Notes: a model not told the origin generated them from the letters alone. A stretch of DNA of 60,422 nt from Candidatus Chloroploca sp. Khr17 (GCF_004138165.1 NZ_RYFF01000035.1:1-60422), one strand, 5' to 3'. Positions 34,413-45,571 are shown, counted from the stretch's first letter. Numbers and translations are program-made.

Positions 34413-36401
34413 ATGCCGATGTACGAGGTCGAGACATCACAGCCGCCTGACCTCGTGGCGGCGTTGTGTGAAACCTGGCCGCGCATTGCCGAATTGCTTG
34501 CCGATCTGGAGACCGAGGCGATGGCCGAGGCACGGATCGGCGGTTTGCGTCATATCGGGGCTGTCTGGTATGCGCAAGGAGGCGTGGCTGAGGTTCTGAC
34601 CGAACTCGGGCTGGCGCTCGCGGAACGCCTCAAGCTTTCGCAGGGGTTGGTGGTCAGTGAATTATTGCTGGCGTACGGGGCTGCCCAGGAAGAGCAACGT
34701 ACCCGCGAATGGGAAGCCCGTCTGCTGGCGCGTGCCTCTGAGCTTGATGGTCTTCATCGCATTATTTCGGCGGCAAACTCGACGCTGGATCTCGATACAT
34801 CACTTCAGACCGTGGTTGAAACCGTTGCCCAGGTTGTTGGGGTTGAGGCATGTTCTGTCTACCTGTACGACAAGCACCGTGACGAACTGGTCTTGCGGGC
34901 GACCCGTGGGCTCAATCGTGCCGCGATCGGGCAGGTTGTTTCGCACCTGGGGCAAGGGGTGACGGGTTGGGCTGCCCAACTTGGGCATCCTGTGGCGGTG
35001 CGCGATGTCTGGCAGGATCCTCGTTTCAATGTTGAACCGCAGCTCGGCGAAGAGACGTTTCGCTCGATGCTCGCGGTGCCGATTGTGCTCTTTAGCGCCG
35101 AGCGCTATCAGTTCAGTGCCGATAAGCTGCAAGGGGTGATTACCGGGCAGACGATCGGCCCGCGTGACTTCACTCAGGAAGAGATCTCGTTTGTTGAGGT
35201 GGTTGCAGGCGAGCTTGCCTTCTTCATTGCTAATGCGCAGCTCTATCAACAGACGGATGAACGTCTCCACCAGAAATTGCGTGAACTGACGACGTTGCAG
35301 CAGGTCTCGAAAAGCATTGCCGAGCAGATCGGGTTGCGTGATGTGCTCTCGCTGATTACCGAGAAGGCAGTCGAACTCGCCCAGGCTGACCGGGCTTCGA
35401 TCTTTCAGATGGGCGACGACGGGCATCTGCAATTGATGGCGACCTACGGTGGCGAGGGTGACGGCGTGCGGGATTTCATCATCCAGACGGTGCGGGATAG
35501 TCGCCCGCTGGCCGTGATGAATGCCTATCAAGATGCGCGTTTCCCTGAACTGGCTGCTGTCGCACGGCGCGAGCAGTTTCATTCGCTCTTTTGCATGCCG
35601 TTGCGCGCCCGTGAACGCACGATTGGCGGGATTTGTCTCTATAAACGTGAGCCGCACCTCTTTGATTATGAGCAGGTACGCCTGCTCAGCACCTTTGCTG
35701 ATGAGGCCGCGATTGCGATTGAAAATGCCCGGCTCTATGAAGAGAGTCAGCGTGCGCTCGCGATCAAGTCGGCCTTGCTACAAGAGATGCACCACCGGGT
35801 ACGCAATAACCTCCAGACTATTTCGGCGCTGCTGGCAATGCAACTGCGACGGGTTGAGCCGCACAGCCAGGGGGCCAAAGCGCTGCGCGAGAGTGCGGCG
35901 CGCATCCAGTCGATTGCGGCCATTCACAATCTGCTCTCACGCGAGGATGTGGGCGTTACGACGGTCAACGCCGTGGCCCGACAGGTCGTCGAGAGCGCCC
36001 AGTCAACGCTGGTGCATAGCGATGCGCCCGTTCGCTTTGCCATTATGGGCGATGAGGTGCGCGTTGGTTCACGGGATGCAACGGTATTGGCGCTGGTCAT
36101 CAATGAATTGATTAGCAATGCTCTCTCGCACGGGCTTGCCGCTGAGGGTGGCAGTGTCGAGGTTGAAGCTACGCTGGGTGTAAGCCAGGTGATGGTCGAG
36201 ATTCGCGATGATGGGCCGCGCCATCCACCGCCCCCGCGCCCTCCCCATAGCAGCGGGTTGGGTTTGCATATCATCGAAACGCTCGTTCACCAGGATCTCG
36301 GGGGGGACTTCCGCCTGATCCGTGATGATGAGCACGGTTGGATGCGGGCACAGGTCTGCTTTCCGCAACATATTATTGATGAAGTTGGGGAAACGCTGTG
36401 A
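34413..36401 (+). CDS. Soluble GAF-domain sensor histidine kinase (HisKA_2 type)
   Basis: A 662-residue protein without membrane segments. An N-terminal helical region (1-110) precedes two GAF domains (about 125-290 and 310-445). A HisKA_2-type phospho-acceptor segment, LLQEMHHRVRNNLQTISALLAMQ, and a HATPase domain with NELISNALSHG and SSGLGLHIIETLV complete it. This is the PdtaS/EtHK-like class. Pro-rich HPPPPRPPHS replaces part of the ATP-lid loop. The first GAF carries a stretch between RSMLAVPI and the rest that looks like an insertion. No response regulator is adjacent; the amidase gene follows after 20 bp. Confidence 0.9.
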   Translation: MPMYEVETSQPPDLVAALCETWPRIAELLADLETEAMAEARIGGLRHIGAVWYAQGGVAEVLTELGLALAERLKLSQGLVVSELLLAYGAAQEEQRTREWEARLLARASELDGLHRIISAANSTLDLDTSLQTVVETVAQVVGVEACSVYLYDKHRDELVLRATRGLNRAAIGQVVSHLGQGVTGWAAQLGHPVAVRDVWQDPRFNVEPQLGEETFRSMLAVPIVLFSAERYQFSADKLQGVITGQTIGPRDFTQEEISFVEVVAGELAFFIANAQLYQQTDERLHQKLRELTTLQQVSKSIAEQIGLRDVLSLITEKAVELAQADRASIFQMGDDGHLQLMATYGGEGDGVRDFIIQTVRDSRPLAVMNAYQDARFPELAAVARREQFHSLFCMPLRARERTIGGICLYKREPHLFDYEQVRLLSTFADEAAIAIENARLYEESQRALAIKSALLQEMHHRVRNNLQTISALLAMQLRRVEPHSQGAKALRESAARIQSIAAIHNLLSREDVGVTTVNAVARQVVESAQSTLVHSDAPVRFAIMGDEVRVGSRDATVLALVINELISNALSHGLAAEGGSVEVEATLGVSQVMVEIRDDGPRHPPPPRPPHSSGLGLHIIETLVHQDLGGDFRLIRDDEHGWMRAQVCFPQHIIDEVGETL

Positions 36402-36421
36402 AATCTGCCTAAGGAGGCGTG

Positions 36422-38398
36422 ATGAGTGATTTTCCGACTGAGGGACGTCCGCCTTTTATCAACCGCCGCCTGTCGCTTGCGGAATGGAAGCAGTATGTCG
36501 CCGGGTATGACTTTGGCTCGCTGGCCCCAAGTCGCCTGGTGCTGCACCATACCTATACGCCTACCGAAGCACAGTGGCGCGGTCTGACGACCATGCGCGG
36601 TATCCAGCGCTTTTATGCCGGCAAGGGCTGGATGGCAGGGCCACATCTTTTTGCTGGCCCCGATGGGATCTGGCTCGCTACCCCGATGTCGCAGGTCGGC
36701 GTTCACGCCGGTGTTGGCAATGGCTCAGTCGCCCAGGGATGGTATTCGCTTGGCCTCGAGATGGTTGGTCGCTTTGATGCGGTGCGCCCCGCTGGGGCCG
36801 TCTGGAACTATGCGCTGGCAGTGATGGGTGAGTTGTCGCGCCGCTTGCGTATTCCACCGCGCCGATTGATCTCTTTTCATCGTGATTATACCAATGCGAA
36901 GAGTTGTCCGGGCTGGGCCGTGACCAAAGAGTGGGTCTGGGCGAGTGTCGAGGCCTACCTGAATAATACTGCGACTCCCCCGCTCCCGCCGCCTGATCCG
37001 CCCGTTATTCAGCCTTCCGATGAGGTCTTGCTTGAGCGGTTGCTTGAAGAGACCTTTCGTCAGCGGGCAGGGAGCCAGGGGTATAATCCGGCCTGGAGTT
37101 TCCATCAATATGCGGTTGAGCAGCAACTCGGGGCACCTATCGGGCCAAGTCGTACCCTGATGGAAGGCGGGCGTCAGTACGATATGCAGCCCTTTGCGCG
37201 CGAGACGCTTTATACGGAAGTGCCCAACTGGGGCGATGTGCGGACGCTCTCGGATCTGCTTGGGGGGAGTATTCCGCCCGCAGGCCTGGGGCGGCGCTTG
37301 CTCGAAGAGACCTTTGCCGCAGGCAATGCGCCCTTCCGTCCCGACTGGGCATTTCACCAATTTGCGCTGCTGCGTCGCATGGGGCCGCCCCTTGCGCCTG
37401 GGGCGACAATCACGGTTGATGGCAAACAGTATGCCTATCAGGTCTTTGCGGTTGATACGCTCTATAACCTGATTCCCAACTGGGACGATGTGCGCCTCTT
37501 GAGTCATCTCGCTGGGGCAACCAATGCCAGTGATGTCCGCCTGCGTGAGGCGTTGCTCTCTACCACCTACCGGGTTGTTGGGCAAACGTATCGGCCAGAT
37601 TGGGCGTTTCATCAACGCGCTCGTCGCGACGCGCTTGGGGCACCACTCTCGGCTTCGTACCAGATTCTGGTGGAAGGGCGGAGCTATGCGATCCAGGTTT
37701 ACGCACTTGACACTCTCTTTAACCTCGTCCCCCGCTGGAGCGAGGTGCGTCGGATGAGCCAACTCTTTCCGGCACCATCGGTGCTCGGTGGCGCATCGCG
37801 TTCCGCTGTGGTTGAGCCAGCGATGACGATCCTCGGTGGCAGTGTTGACGCTGAAGCACCAGTTGCCACCCTTGAGACACCGGAACGTGGCGCTTTGCAT
37901 CCCGACCGGCTTGATCAATCGATTATTCGCTCGACCCTGCCATCCTGGGCACGTAGCCCCCGCGATGGGCGCAAGGTTGAACTGGTGGTGCTGCATGCGC
38001 TGCCAGGTTCCCCCGAGGATGTCCTGGCTCGGATGACCGAACCTGGATCTACCTTTGCCACCCATTATTATGTGACCCTCGCTGGCACGATCATCCAGGT
38101 GATCGACGAGACCGAGGCAGCCTGGCACGCTGGCTTCGGCTCGGCCGATGGGCTCTGGTGGAATCTCAATACCATCAGTTTGGGCATCGGCCTTGAACGA
38201 CCGGCTGACTGGCCTGCGGGTTCGCCTAGCGAGACGGCTTTGCAAGTCGCCGCACTCACGAACCTCTTGTGTGAACTGAGCATTCGGTATCAACTGACGC
38301 CTGATGCGATCCTGCTGTGGAGTAGCCTCGCTGGTGGTGATCCCGATCTGCTCGACGGTTTGCCGCTCGTGAGCCTGTGTGAGGCGATCAGCGTATGA
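36422..38398 (+). CDS. N-acetylmuramoyl-L-alanine amidase-like protein with two amidase folds and three repeats
   Basis: A 658-residue protein. Residues about 36-180 are an amidase_2/PGRP domain with likely zinc ligands H42 or H43 (LVLHHTYTP), H153 and C162 (SFHRDYTNAKSCPG). Three ~80-residue repeats follow at about 203-281, 290-365 and 372-450, each with [LP][DA]W[SA]FHQ and a late LY..[VL]P.W..VR. Residues about 515-658 are a second amidase-like domain that keeps VVLHALPG and THYYVTLAG but lacks the second His and the Cys, reading LLWSSLAGGDP. No signal peptide is visible, which is unusual for a cell-wall amidase. AAGGAGG precedes ATG 36422. Confidence 0.75.
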   Translation: MSDFPTEGRPPFINRRLSLAEWKQYVAGYDFGSLAPSRLVLHHTYTPTEAQWRGLTTMRGIQRFYAGKGWMAGPHLFAGPDGIWLATPMSQVGVHAGVGNGSVAQGWYSLGLEMVGRFDAVRPAGAVWNYALAVMGELSRRLRIPPRRLISFHRDYTNAKSCPGWAVTKEWVWASVEAYLNNTATPPLPPPDPPVIQPSDEVLLERLLEETFRQRAGSQGYNPAWSFHQYAVEQQLGAPIGPSRTLMEGGRQYDMQPFARETLYTEVPNWGDVRTLSDLLGGSIPPAGLGRRLLEETFAAGNAPFRPDWAFHQFALLRRMGPPLAPGATITVDGKQYAYQVFAVDTLYNLIPNWDDVRLLSHLAGATNASDVRLREALLSTTYRVVGQTYRPDWAFHQRARRDALGAPLSASYQILVEGRSYAIQVYALDTLFNLVPRWSEVRRMSQLFPAPSVLGGASRSAVVEPAMTILGGSVDAEAPVATLETPERGALHPDRLDQSIIRSTLPSWARSPRDGRKVELVVLHALPGSPEDVLARMTEPGSTFATHYYVTLAGTIIQVIDETEAAWHAGFGSADGLWWNLNTISLGIGLERPADWPAGSPSETALQVAALTNLLCELSIRYQLTPDAILLWSSLAGGDPDLLDGLPLVSLCEAISV

Positions 38399-39609
38399 TC
38401 CAGGCAACCACACGCCTCTATATTCATGACTCAAGTCGCTTCAATTTTGAGGCCACCGTCGTTGCCGCAGAGATCCGCGATGGCGTGCGCTGGATCGCGC
38501 TTGATCAGAGTGCCTTTTATCCTGAGGGGGGCGGTCAACCCGCCGATCGGGGCACCCTCAACGGCTTGCCAGTCACCGATGTGCAGGCGCACGACGAGGT
38601 TGTCTGGCATGCGCTTGGGGCAGCAGGCAATGACCAGAGCCTTGATGTAGACGCACATATCCACGGTGCGGTTGATCCGATTCGACGCCTTGATCATATG
38701 CAGCAACACTGTGGTCAACACATCCTGAGCGCTGCTTTTCAGGTGATCTGTGGGGCTGCGACGGTCGGCTTTCACCTGGGCGAGCGGATCGTCACCATTG
38801 ATCTGGACACGCCAGTCTTGCAGCGCAACCAGGTTCAGGCTGCCGAAGACCTGGCGAATCAGATTGTTTGGGGCAACCTGCCGGTAACCGTTCGCATCCT
38901 CGCTCGTGATGAACTGAATGGCCTGGCGTTGCGCAAAGCGCCGACGGTTGCTGGCCCGGTGCGTGTGGTCAGCATTGATGATTTTGACCACTCGGCGTGT
39001 GGCGGCACTCACCCGGCCCACACCGGCACCGTTGGCATCATTGCGGTACTCCGCTGGACGCGGCAGCGCGGCGGGGTCAGGGTGAGCTTTGCATGTGGTG
39101 CGCGTGCGCTGAACGAACTACGGCACCTGAACCAGGTCGCCAGTGAGGCTGCTGAACAGTTGAGTGTTGGCCTTGATGAGTTGCCTGTTGCCACCAAGCG
39201 ACTGTTGGTGGCTCAACAGACCTTGCAACGCCAACTCGCAACGGCGGAAGAACAACTCCTTGACCATGAAGCCGAGCGCCTCTATGCAGCGGGCGAGCCG
39301 GTGGGCACCAATCGGGTTGTTCAGGCCTGTTTTGCTGACCTGTCTGTCGAGCGCTTGCGGACCCTTGCGCAGGCGATTGCCGCCCGCCCAGGGGGCATTG
39401 CCTTGTTGGGGAGCAGGGGCGCACGGGCCAACCTTGTCGTGGCCTGCGCCGTCGAGAGCAGCTACGAGGCCAACCAGTTGCTGGCACACGGCCTGACCCG
39501 GCTCGCAGGGCGTGGGGGTGGCAACGCCCGCCTTGCCCAAGGTGGCAGTGCGCAGAGTGAAGACCTTGAGGCGGCGCTCGGCACCATACGCCAGCAGATC
39601 CAGGCCTGA
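38395..39609 (+). CDS. alaX: Alanyl-tRNA editing protein AlaX-like with DHHA1 domain
   Basis: A 404-residue protein. The editing core has FYPEGGGQPADRG, zinc ligands in HCGQH (H105, H109) and CGGTH (about 203-207). A C-terminal DHHA1-type domain (about 260-400) ends with GRGGGNARLAQGG. It matches the long AlaX (AlaX-L) type, which hydrolyses Ser- or Gly-tRNA(Ala) in trans. Its ATG overlaps the amidase stop (ATGA). Confidence 0.9.
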   Translation: MIQATTRLYIHDSSRFNFEATVVAAEIRDGVRWIALDQSAFYPEGGGQPADRGTLNGLPVTDVQAHDEVVWHALGAAGNDQSLDVDAHIHGAVDPIRRLDHMQQHCGQHILSAAFQVICGAATVGFHLGERIVTIDLDTPVLQRNQVQAAEDLANQIVWGNLPVTVRILARDELNGLALRKAPTVAGPVRVVSIDDFDHSACGGTHPAHTGTVGIIAVLRWTRQRGGVRVSFACGARALNELRHLNQVASEAAEQLSVGLDELPVATKRLLVAQQTLQRQLATAEEQLLDHEAERLYAAGEPVGTNRVVQACFADLSVERLRTLAQAIAARPGGIALLGSRGARANLVVACAVESSYEANQLLAHGLTRLAGRGGGNARLAQGGSAQSEDLEAALGTIRQQIQA

Positions 39610-39678
39610 CGCTGCATCCTGATGCGCTCGGCTCTTTCCTATTTGCCATCTTCTTAAATCCTTGCCTTCGCCCCGTAG

Positions 39679-39707
39679 TTGCAGGCCCATCTGTTGCATG
39701 GTATAAT
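39679..39707 (+). promoter_or_regulatory. Promoter of the SAM-cycle operon
   Basis: TTGCAG (39679-39684), 17-bp spacer, TATAAT (39702-39707), also with an extended TGG before the -10. The predicted start is near 39714, about 45 bp before the riboswitch P1 stem. Confidence 0.8.
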
Positions 39708-39756
39708 CCCCACCGATCTTTGCACATCAAGATACTTACTATTGCAAAGTAGATAG

Positions 39757-39879
39757 TGCTCATCAAGAGGGGCTGAGGGACTGGCCCAATGACGCCCGGC
39801 AACCCCTGGAGAGGGATCTGAACCACTCCAGTACGGTGCCAATTCCAGCGGTACCCATGGATGTACCGGGAGATGAGAG
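39757..39879 (+). ncRNA. SAM-I riboswitch (S-box leader)
   Basis: Conserved blocks in order: AGAGGGGCTGAGGGA (39766-39780), GCCCGGCAACC (39794-39804), GGTGCCAATTCC (39835-39846) and CCATGGATG (39855-39863), closed by a P1 stem pairing CTCATC (39759-39764) with GATGAG (39872-39877). It binds S-adenosylmethionine and, by family rule, turns expression off at high SAM. The genes downstream recycle or make SAM, which fits. Confidence 0.96.
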
Positions 39880-39917
39880 GAGTGATTGAAGAGCCTCTCG
39901 CCATGCGGGTGGCTTTT
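39875..39917 (+). terminator. SAM-I expression platform: terminator and antiterminator
   Basis: AAGAGCC (39889-39895) can pair with GGCTTTT (39911-39917) to make a terminator ending in a T-run. GAGAGG (39875-39880), overlapping the 3' P1 strand, can instead pair with CCTCTC (39894-39899) as antiterminator. SAM binding would hold P1 and free the terminator. The start codon of mtnA is 9 bp further on. Confidence 0.75.
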
Positions 39918-39925
39918 CGTACGTT

Positions 39926-40978
39926 ATGGACAATGAACTACGTACAGTTTGGTGGGAGCCGGGGGCTGTCTGTTTAATTGATCAGTTGCGCCTGCCTCAC
40001 GAACAGGTGACGGTACACTGTACTGACCTTGCGGCAGTAGGCCACGCGATCAAGACGATGGTGGTACGTGGTGCCCCTGCGATTGGGTGTACCGCAGCGT
40101 ATGGTCTGGCGCTGGTTGCGATGCAGAGCAAGGCGGTTGATGGCGCGGCCTTGTTGGAAGAACTTGAACAGGCGCGCCAGGTGCTGAATGCGCAGCGGCC
40201 AACGGCGATCAATCTGGCCTGGGCCACCGCCCGCATGCTTCGTCAGGCCCAGCTGCTTGGCGCTGGTGGCGTTGAAACCGTCAGGCATGGCCTGCTCGCC
40301 GAAGCCCATGCGATTCTCGCTGAAGACCTCGCGATGTGCCATGCGATTGGCGATCACGGGGCAGCGTTGATTCCCGCACGCGGCCAGGTGCTCACTCACT
40401 GTAATGCGGGTGGCCTGGCTACCGCAGGGTATGGCACGGCGCTGGCCCCGATTCGCACCGCGTTTCGTCAGGGACGCTCCCTCCACGTTCTGGTTGACGA
40501 GACCCGCCCCTTCCTTCAGGGGGCACGCTTGACAGCCTGGGAATTGCAGCAAGCCGGGATTCCTCTCACCTTAATTACCGATAATATGGCTGGCTATATG
40601 ATGCGTCAGGGCCAGGTTGACTGCATTATCGTTGGGGCTGATCGCATTGTTGCCAATGGTGATGTCGCCAACAAAATTGGCACCTACAGCCTGGCTGTGC
40701 TCGCTCAGGCTCATGGAATTCCCTTCTATGTGGCGGCCCCTTCTTCAACCATTGACCTGACTCTAGCGCATGGGGATCTCATCCCGATCGAAGAGCGTTC
40801 GCCTGATGAGGTGACGCATCTTGCTGGGCAACCCATTGCCCCGATCGGCGTGCGGGCGGCGCATCCGGCTTTTGATATGACCCCTCATCATCTGATTACT
40901 GCGCTCATCACCGAGCATGGGGTTCTCTTTCCCCCTTACGACGACGGCTTACGACGTTGTGTCGAGGCGGGGAACTAG
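39926..40978 (+). CDS. mtnA: S-methyl-5-thioribose-1-phosphate isomerase
   Basis: A 350-residue MtnA/eIF2B-alpha-like protein with KTMVVRGAPAIGCTAAYG, the catalytic cysteine in THCNAGGLAT and aspartate in VGADRIVANGDVANKIGTY, and YVAAPSSTID. It converts MTR-1-P to methylthioribulose-1-P in methionine salvage. It is the first gene after the SAM-I riboswitch. A clear Shine-Dalgarno is missing because the terminator hairpin ends just before it. No other mtn genes lie nearby. Confidence 0.95.
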   Translation: MDNELRTVWWEPGAVCLIDQLRLPHEQVTVHCTDLAAVGHAIKTMVVRGAPAIGCTAAYGLALVAMQSKAVDGAALLEELEQARQVLNAQRPTAINLAWATARMLRQAQLLGAGGVETVRHGLLAEAHAILAEDLAMCHAIGDHGAALIPARGQVLTHCNAGGLATAGYGTALAPIRTAFRQGRSLHVLVDETRPFLQGARLTAWELQQAGIPLTLITDNMAGYMMRQGQVDCIIVGADRIVANGDVANKIGTYSLAVLAQAHGIPFYVAAPSSTIDLTLAHGDLIPIEERSPDEVTHLAGQPIAPIGVRAAHPAFDMTPHHLITALITEHGVLFPPYDDGLRRCVEAGN

Positions 40979-40984
40979 TCACGC

Positions 40985-42061
40985 ATGGTGATGCAAGCCT
41001 CAACCACAAGCTCGCCTGCCTTAACCGAACCTGGGTTTCGTGACGATACGCCTGGCTGCTTGCCCGTCCCGCGTGTTGGAGTACCTGTTCATGCCAACGT
41101 GACGGTTCAAGGCCGTCTGGCTGCACTGGCTCAGCGCAATGGGGCTGAACAGCCGTTTGCTCTTGCCATGGCCGGGTTCCCCGGCGGAACCCTCGAGCTG
41201 AAACAGGCACGGGCAGTCATTGATCATCAAGCAGCCGAAGCGTCGCTGGCGCGCCTTGCGCTGGCTTACCTCAATCATGAGGAAGCAGGGGCAGTTCCCC
41301 CTCCTGAGCAGACCCGCGTCATTGCTGAGGCGCTCCGCCAGTTCGAGCAGATCGGGGGGGCCTGTGCACGCCTTGAATTGACTGGCCCGGTGAGTCTCGC
41401 ACTCCAGGTCGTTGATGATCACGAACGGCCCCTGGCCTACGATCTTCCCTTGCGTGAGGCCCTGTGTCAACACACGATCCTGCGGGCTAATTGGTATTTC
41501 AACCAGTTGAAGGGCGTCCCTGGCTTGCCGATGGTCTGCTTTGATGAGCCTTTTCTTGATGCGTTGAGTTCGCCCCTGTGTCCGCTTGACTGGGAAGCGG
41601 GTACCGACATGCTGATGCGTACGCTGGGCGAGTTGCCCCCCACCCGTGCGCTGTGTGTGGCGGGGGTTCCCAACTGGGCGGCTGTGCTGGCCTTGCCAGC
41701 CGAAGTGGTCTTTTTTGACGCCTATGAACACAGTGCCGGGCTGATCCAGGCGGCAAGTGCGGTAGCCGGCTACCTTGACCGTGGCGGGATGCTCGGATGG
41801 GGCATTGTGCCTCACGATGAACACGCGCTTGGTCATGAAAACGCTGCGACCCTGGTGCAGCGTTTCGAGTTGACGGTGGCCTATCTGTCCGCCGCAGGAG
41901 GCATCAATGCCAACAAAATCTATGCCTCTGCGCTCATCAGCACGAGTGGACGTCTGTGCCATCTGCCATCCGACCGGGCAGCCTATGCGGCCCAACTCTG
42001 TGCCGAAGTGGCAACAAAACTGCGGTCGGTGCATTTTCTAGAAGCAACAACCAGTACCTGA
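40985..42061 (+). CDS. MetE/UROD-like barrel protein with altered zinc ligands
   Basis: A 358-residue protein resembling the C-terminal barrel of B12-independent methionine synthase and the stand-alone core-MetE-like family (ELTGPVSLALQ, MVCFDEPFLDAL at 183-194, VVFFDAYEHS at 241-250, GWGIVP). Catalytic MetE-type proteins carry HxC and a later Cys as zinc ligands. Here the first site reads RALCVAGVPNW (Cys 224, no His) and the second reads LISTSGRLC (no Cys in the normal place). It sits between mtnA and ahcY-metK in a SAM-I operon, so a role in methionine regeneration is the natural guess, but the active site seems changed. It starts 6 bp after the mtnA stop. Confidence 0.7.
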   Translation: MVMQASTTSSPALTEPGFRDDTPGCLPVPRVGVPVHANVTVQGRLAALAQRNGAEQPFALAMAGFPGGTLELKQARAVIDHQAAEASLARLALAYLNHEEAGAVPPPEQTRVIAEALRQFEQIGGACARLELTGPVSLALQVVDDHERPLAYDLPLREALCQHTILRANWYFNQLKGVPGLPMVCFDEPFLDALSSPLCPLDWEAGTDMLMRTLGELPPTRALCVAGVPNWAAVLALPAEVVFFDAYEHSAGLIQAASAVAGYLDRGGMLGWGIVPHDEHALGHENAATLVQRFELTVAYLSAAGGINANKIYASALISTSGRLCHLPSDRAAYAAQLCAEVATKLRSVHFLEATTST

Positions 42062-42077
42062 GAGAGGAGCCTGTATC

Positions 42078-43052
42078 GTGCGAATTGTGGTCACCGGGTC
42101 ATTGGCCTTTGATTACATCATGAGTTTCCCTGGTTATTTCAAAGACCATATGCTCTTGGAAAAGGCGCATATTCTGTCGGTCAGTTTTCTGGTCGACTCG
42201 ATGCGCAAGATGCGCGGTGGGGTTGCGGGCAATATTGCCTACAATCTGGCCCTGCTTGGTGAACGTCCGTTGCTGGTTGGTGCCGCTGGCAGCGATTTTC
42301 ACGATTACCGCACCTGGCTCGAACGCCAGGGTGTTGATACGACAGGTGTGGCGATCATCGAAGATGAGTTTACTGCCTCATGTTTTATCAATACCGATCA
42401 GGCGAATAACCAGCTCGTTGCCTTTTATCCGGGCGCGATGGGCTATGACCACACCAATTCGCTCGTTGCCCGCGGGTTGACTGGTGATGACCTAGTCTTG
42501 ATTTCCCCCACGACGCCCGAGGCGATTGAGCGTTTTGCGATCGAATGCCAGCAGATGGGCGTGCCCTATATCTTCGATCCGGGCAAGCAGGCCCCACGCC
42601 TTGCCCCCGAACATCTTGCCCTCGGCCTTAAAGGGGCCAGAGTGCTGGTTGGCAATGACTATGAGTTCGGGATGATGGCGAGGAAACTTGACATAAGTGA
42701 AGAGGAGTTGATCGCGAGTACGCCGCTGACGGTGATGACCAAGGGTGAGCAGGGCTCGCTGATCTATACGGATGGACACCTAGCCGCGACCATTCCGACG
42801 GCACCGGTGCAGGCTGTTGTTGATCCCACTGGGGCTGGTGATGCCTACCTCGCCGGGCTTGCCCTTGGCATTGCCCGCGATCTGCCGCTCGACGTGACCG
42901 GACGAATCGCCGCACTTGCTGCGACGTATGCCATCGAGCACCGTGGCTGCCAGGAACACGGTTATGGGCGAACCGACTTTGCTGCCCGGTATCGGGAAGC
43001 TTTTGCTAGTGAGTATCCGCTGGAATTACTTCGTTCCGCAGAAGTTGCGTAG
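42078..43052 (+). CDS. PfkB-family sugar/nucleoside kinase, probable adenosine kinase
   Basis: A 324-residue ribokinase-fold enzyme starting at GTG (GAGAGGAGC 7 nt upstream). Seen are GGVAGNIAYNLALLG near the N-terminus, TASCFINTDQANNQLVAFYPGAM, and the anion hole plus catalytic Asp in DPTGAGDAYLAGLALG. In this operon AhcY releases adenosine, so an adenosine kinase that removes it is the best inference. The sequence alone allows other PfkB substrates. Confidence 0.8.
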   Translation: MRIVVTGSLAFDYIMSFPGYFKDHMLLEKAHILSVSFLVDSMRKMRGGVAGNIAYNLALLGERPLLVGAAGSDFHDYRTWLERQGVDTTGVAIIEDEFTASCFINTDQANNQLVAFYPGAMGYDHTNSLVARGLTGDDLVLISPTTPEAIERFAIECQQMGVPYIFDPGKQAPRLAPEHLALGLKGARVLVGNDYEFGMMARKLDISEEELIASTPLTVMTKGEQGSLIYTDGHLAATIPTAPVQAVVDPTGAGDAYLAGLALGIARDLPLDVTGRIAALAATYAIEHRGCQEHGYGRTDFAARYREAFASEYPLELLRSAEVA

Positions 43053-44342
<1,290 letters not shown>

Positions 44343-44347
44343 AAGGG

Positions 44348-45559
44348 ATGGCAACAACATTTACCACCTCGCCCCAGTTTTATTTCACCAGTGAGAGCGT
44401 CTCGAGCGGGCATCCTGATAAAATGTGTGATCAGATCAGCGATGCGATCCTGGATGCCTTTCTCTCGCACGATCCGCGTGCACGGGTGGCCGTTGAGACA
44501 GCCACGACGACGGGCTTGATTGTGGTGCTTGGCGAGGTGACCTTTGCCCGCGGGTATATTCCGATCGAAGAGATTGTCCGCACAACTGTCAAAGAGATTG
44601 GCTATACCAGCGCCGAGTTTGGTTTTGATGCCGATACCTGTGGTGTGATGGTCGCGATTCATGGTCAGTCACCTGACATTGCGATGGGCGTTGATAAGGC
44701 CCTCGAGGCGAAGACCGGGGCGATGACCGAGGATGAGGTTGAGGCGGTTGGCGCGGGTGATCAGGGCATGATGTTTGGTTTTGCCTGCAACGAGACGCCC
44801 GAGTTGATGCCGGCAAGCATCGCACTGGCCCATCGGCTGATCCGCCGCATCGAGAAGGTGCGCAAGGAGGGAACCCTCACCTACCTGCGCCCCGATGCCA
44901 AGAGCCAGGTGACGGTCGAGTACAGCTATGGCAAGCCCGTGCGCGTTGACACGGTGCTCATCTCGACCCAGCACGCGCCTGAGGTTACCCAGGAGCAGAT
45001 CCGCGCCGATGTGATCGAGCATGTGATCAAGGCCGAGATCCCGGCCGAGTGGCTCGACGCCGAGACAAAGTACTTTGTCAATCCGACGGGGCGTTTTGTG
45101 GTTGGTGGGCCGATGGGTGATAGTGGCCTGACCGGCCGCAAGATCATTGTGGACACCTACGGCGGCGTCGCCCGTCACGGTGGTGGTGCGTTCAGTGGCA
45201 AAGATAGCAGCAAGGTTGACCGCAGCGCTGCCTACGCGGCCCGCTGGGTGGTCAAGAATATTGTTGCCGCTGGGCTCGCTGAGCGTTGTGAACTGCAACT
45301 GAGCTATGCTATCGGTGTCGCCAAACCGCTTTCGGTCAGTGTCGAGACCTTTGGCACCGGCGCCGTTGCTGACGAGGTCATCCTCAAGGCCGTCAATGAG
45401 GTTTTTGATCTGCGCCCCGGTGCGATCATTCGCGACCTCGGTTTGCGTCGCCCAATCTTCAAGCAGACCGCCGCTGGCGGCCACTTCGGACGTCCCGATA
45501 TTGAACTGCCCTGGGAAGAGACCAATCGCGTCGAAGCATTGCGTCGCGCAATTGGGTAG
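44348..45559 (+). CDS. metK: S-adenosylmethionine synthetase
   Basis: A 403-residue MetK with [63 protein letters not shown] and [26 protein letters not shown] 44348 is chosen because it restores the family N-terminus and follows the ahcY stop by 5 bp. It makes SAM from methionine and ATP and is the last gene of the riboswitch operon. Confidence 0.98.
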   Translation: MATTFTTSPQFYFTSESVSSGHPDKMCDQISDAILDAFLSHDPRARVAVETATTTGLIVVLGEVTFARGYIPIEEIVRTTVKEIGYTSAEFGFDADTCGVMVAIHGQSPDIAMGVDKALEAKTGAMTEDEVEAVGAGDQGMMFGFACNETPELMPASIALAHRLIRRIEKVRKEGTLTYLRPDAKSQVTVEYSYGKPVRVDTVLISTQHAPEVTQEQIRADVIEHVIKAEIPAEWLDAETKYFVNPTGRFVVGGPMGDSGLTGRKIIVDTYGGVARHGGGAFSGKDSSKVDRSAAYAARWVVKNIVAAGLAERCELQLSYAIGVAKPLSVSVETFGTGAVADEVILKAVNEVFDLRPGAIIRDLGLRRPIFKQTAAGGHFGRPDIELPWEETNRVEALRRAIG

Positions 45560-45571
45560 TTTCTAAGATCG

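Noticed and set aside
36725-38434. A 569-residue minus-strand frame
   Set aside because: It is antisense to the amidase gene, which has zinc-site motifs and repeats on the plus strand.
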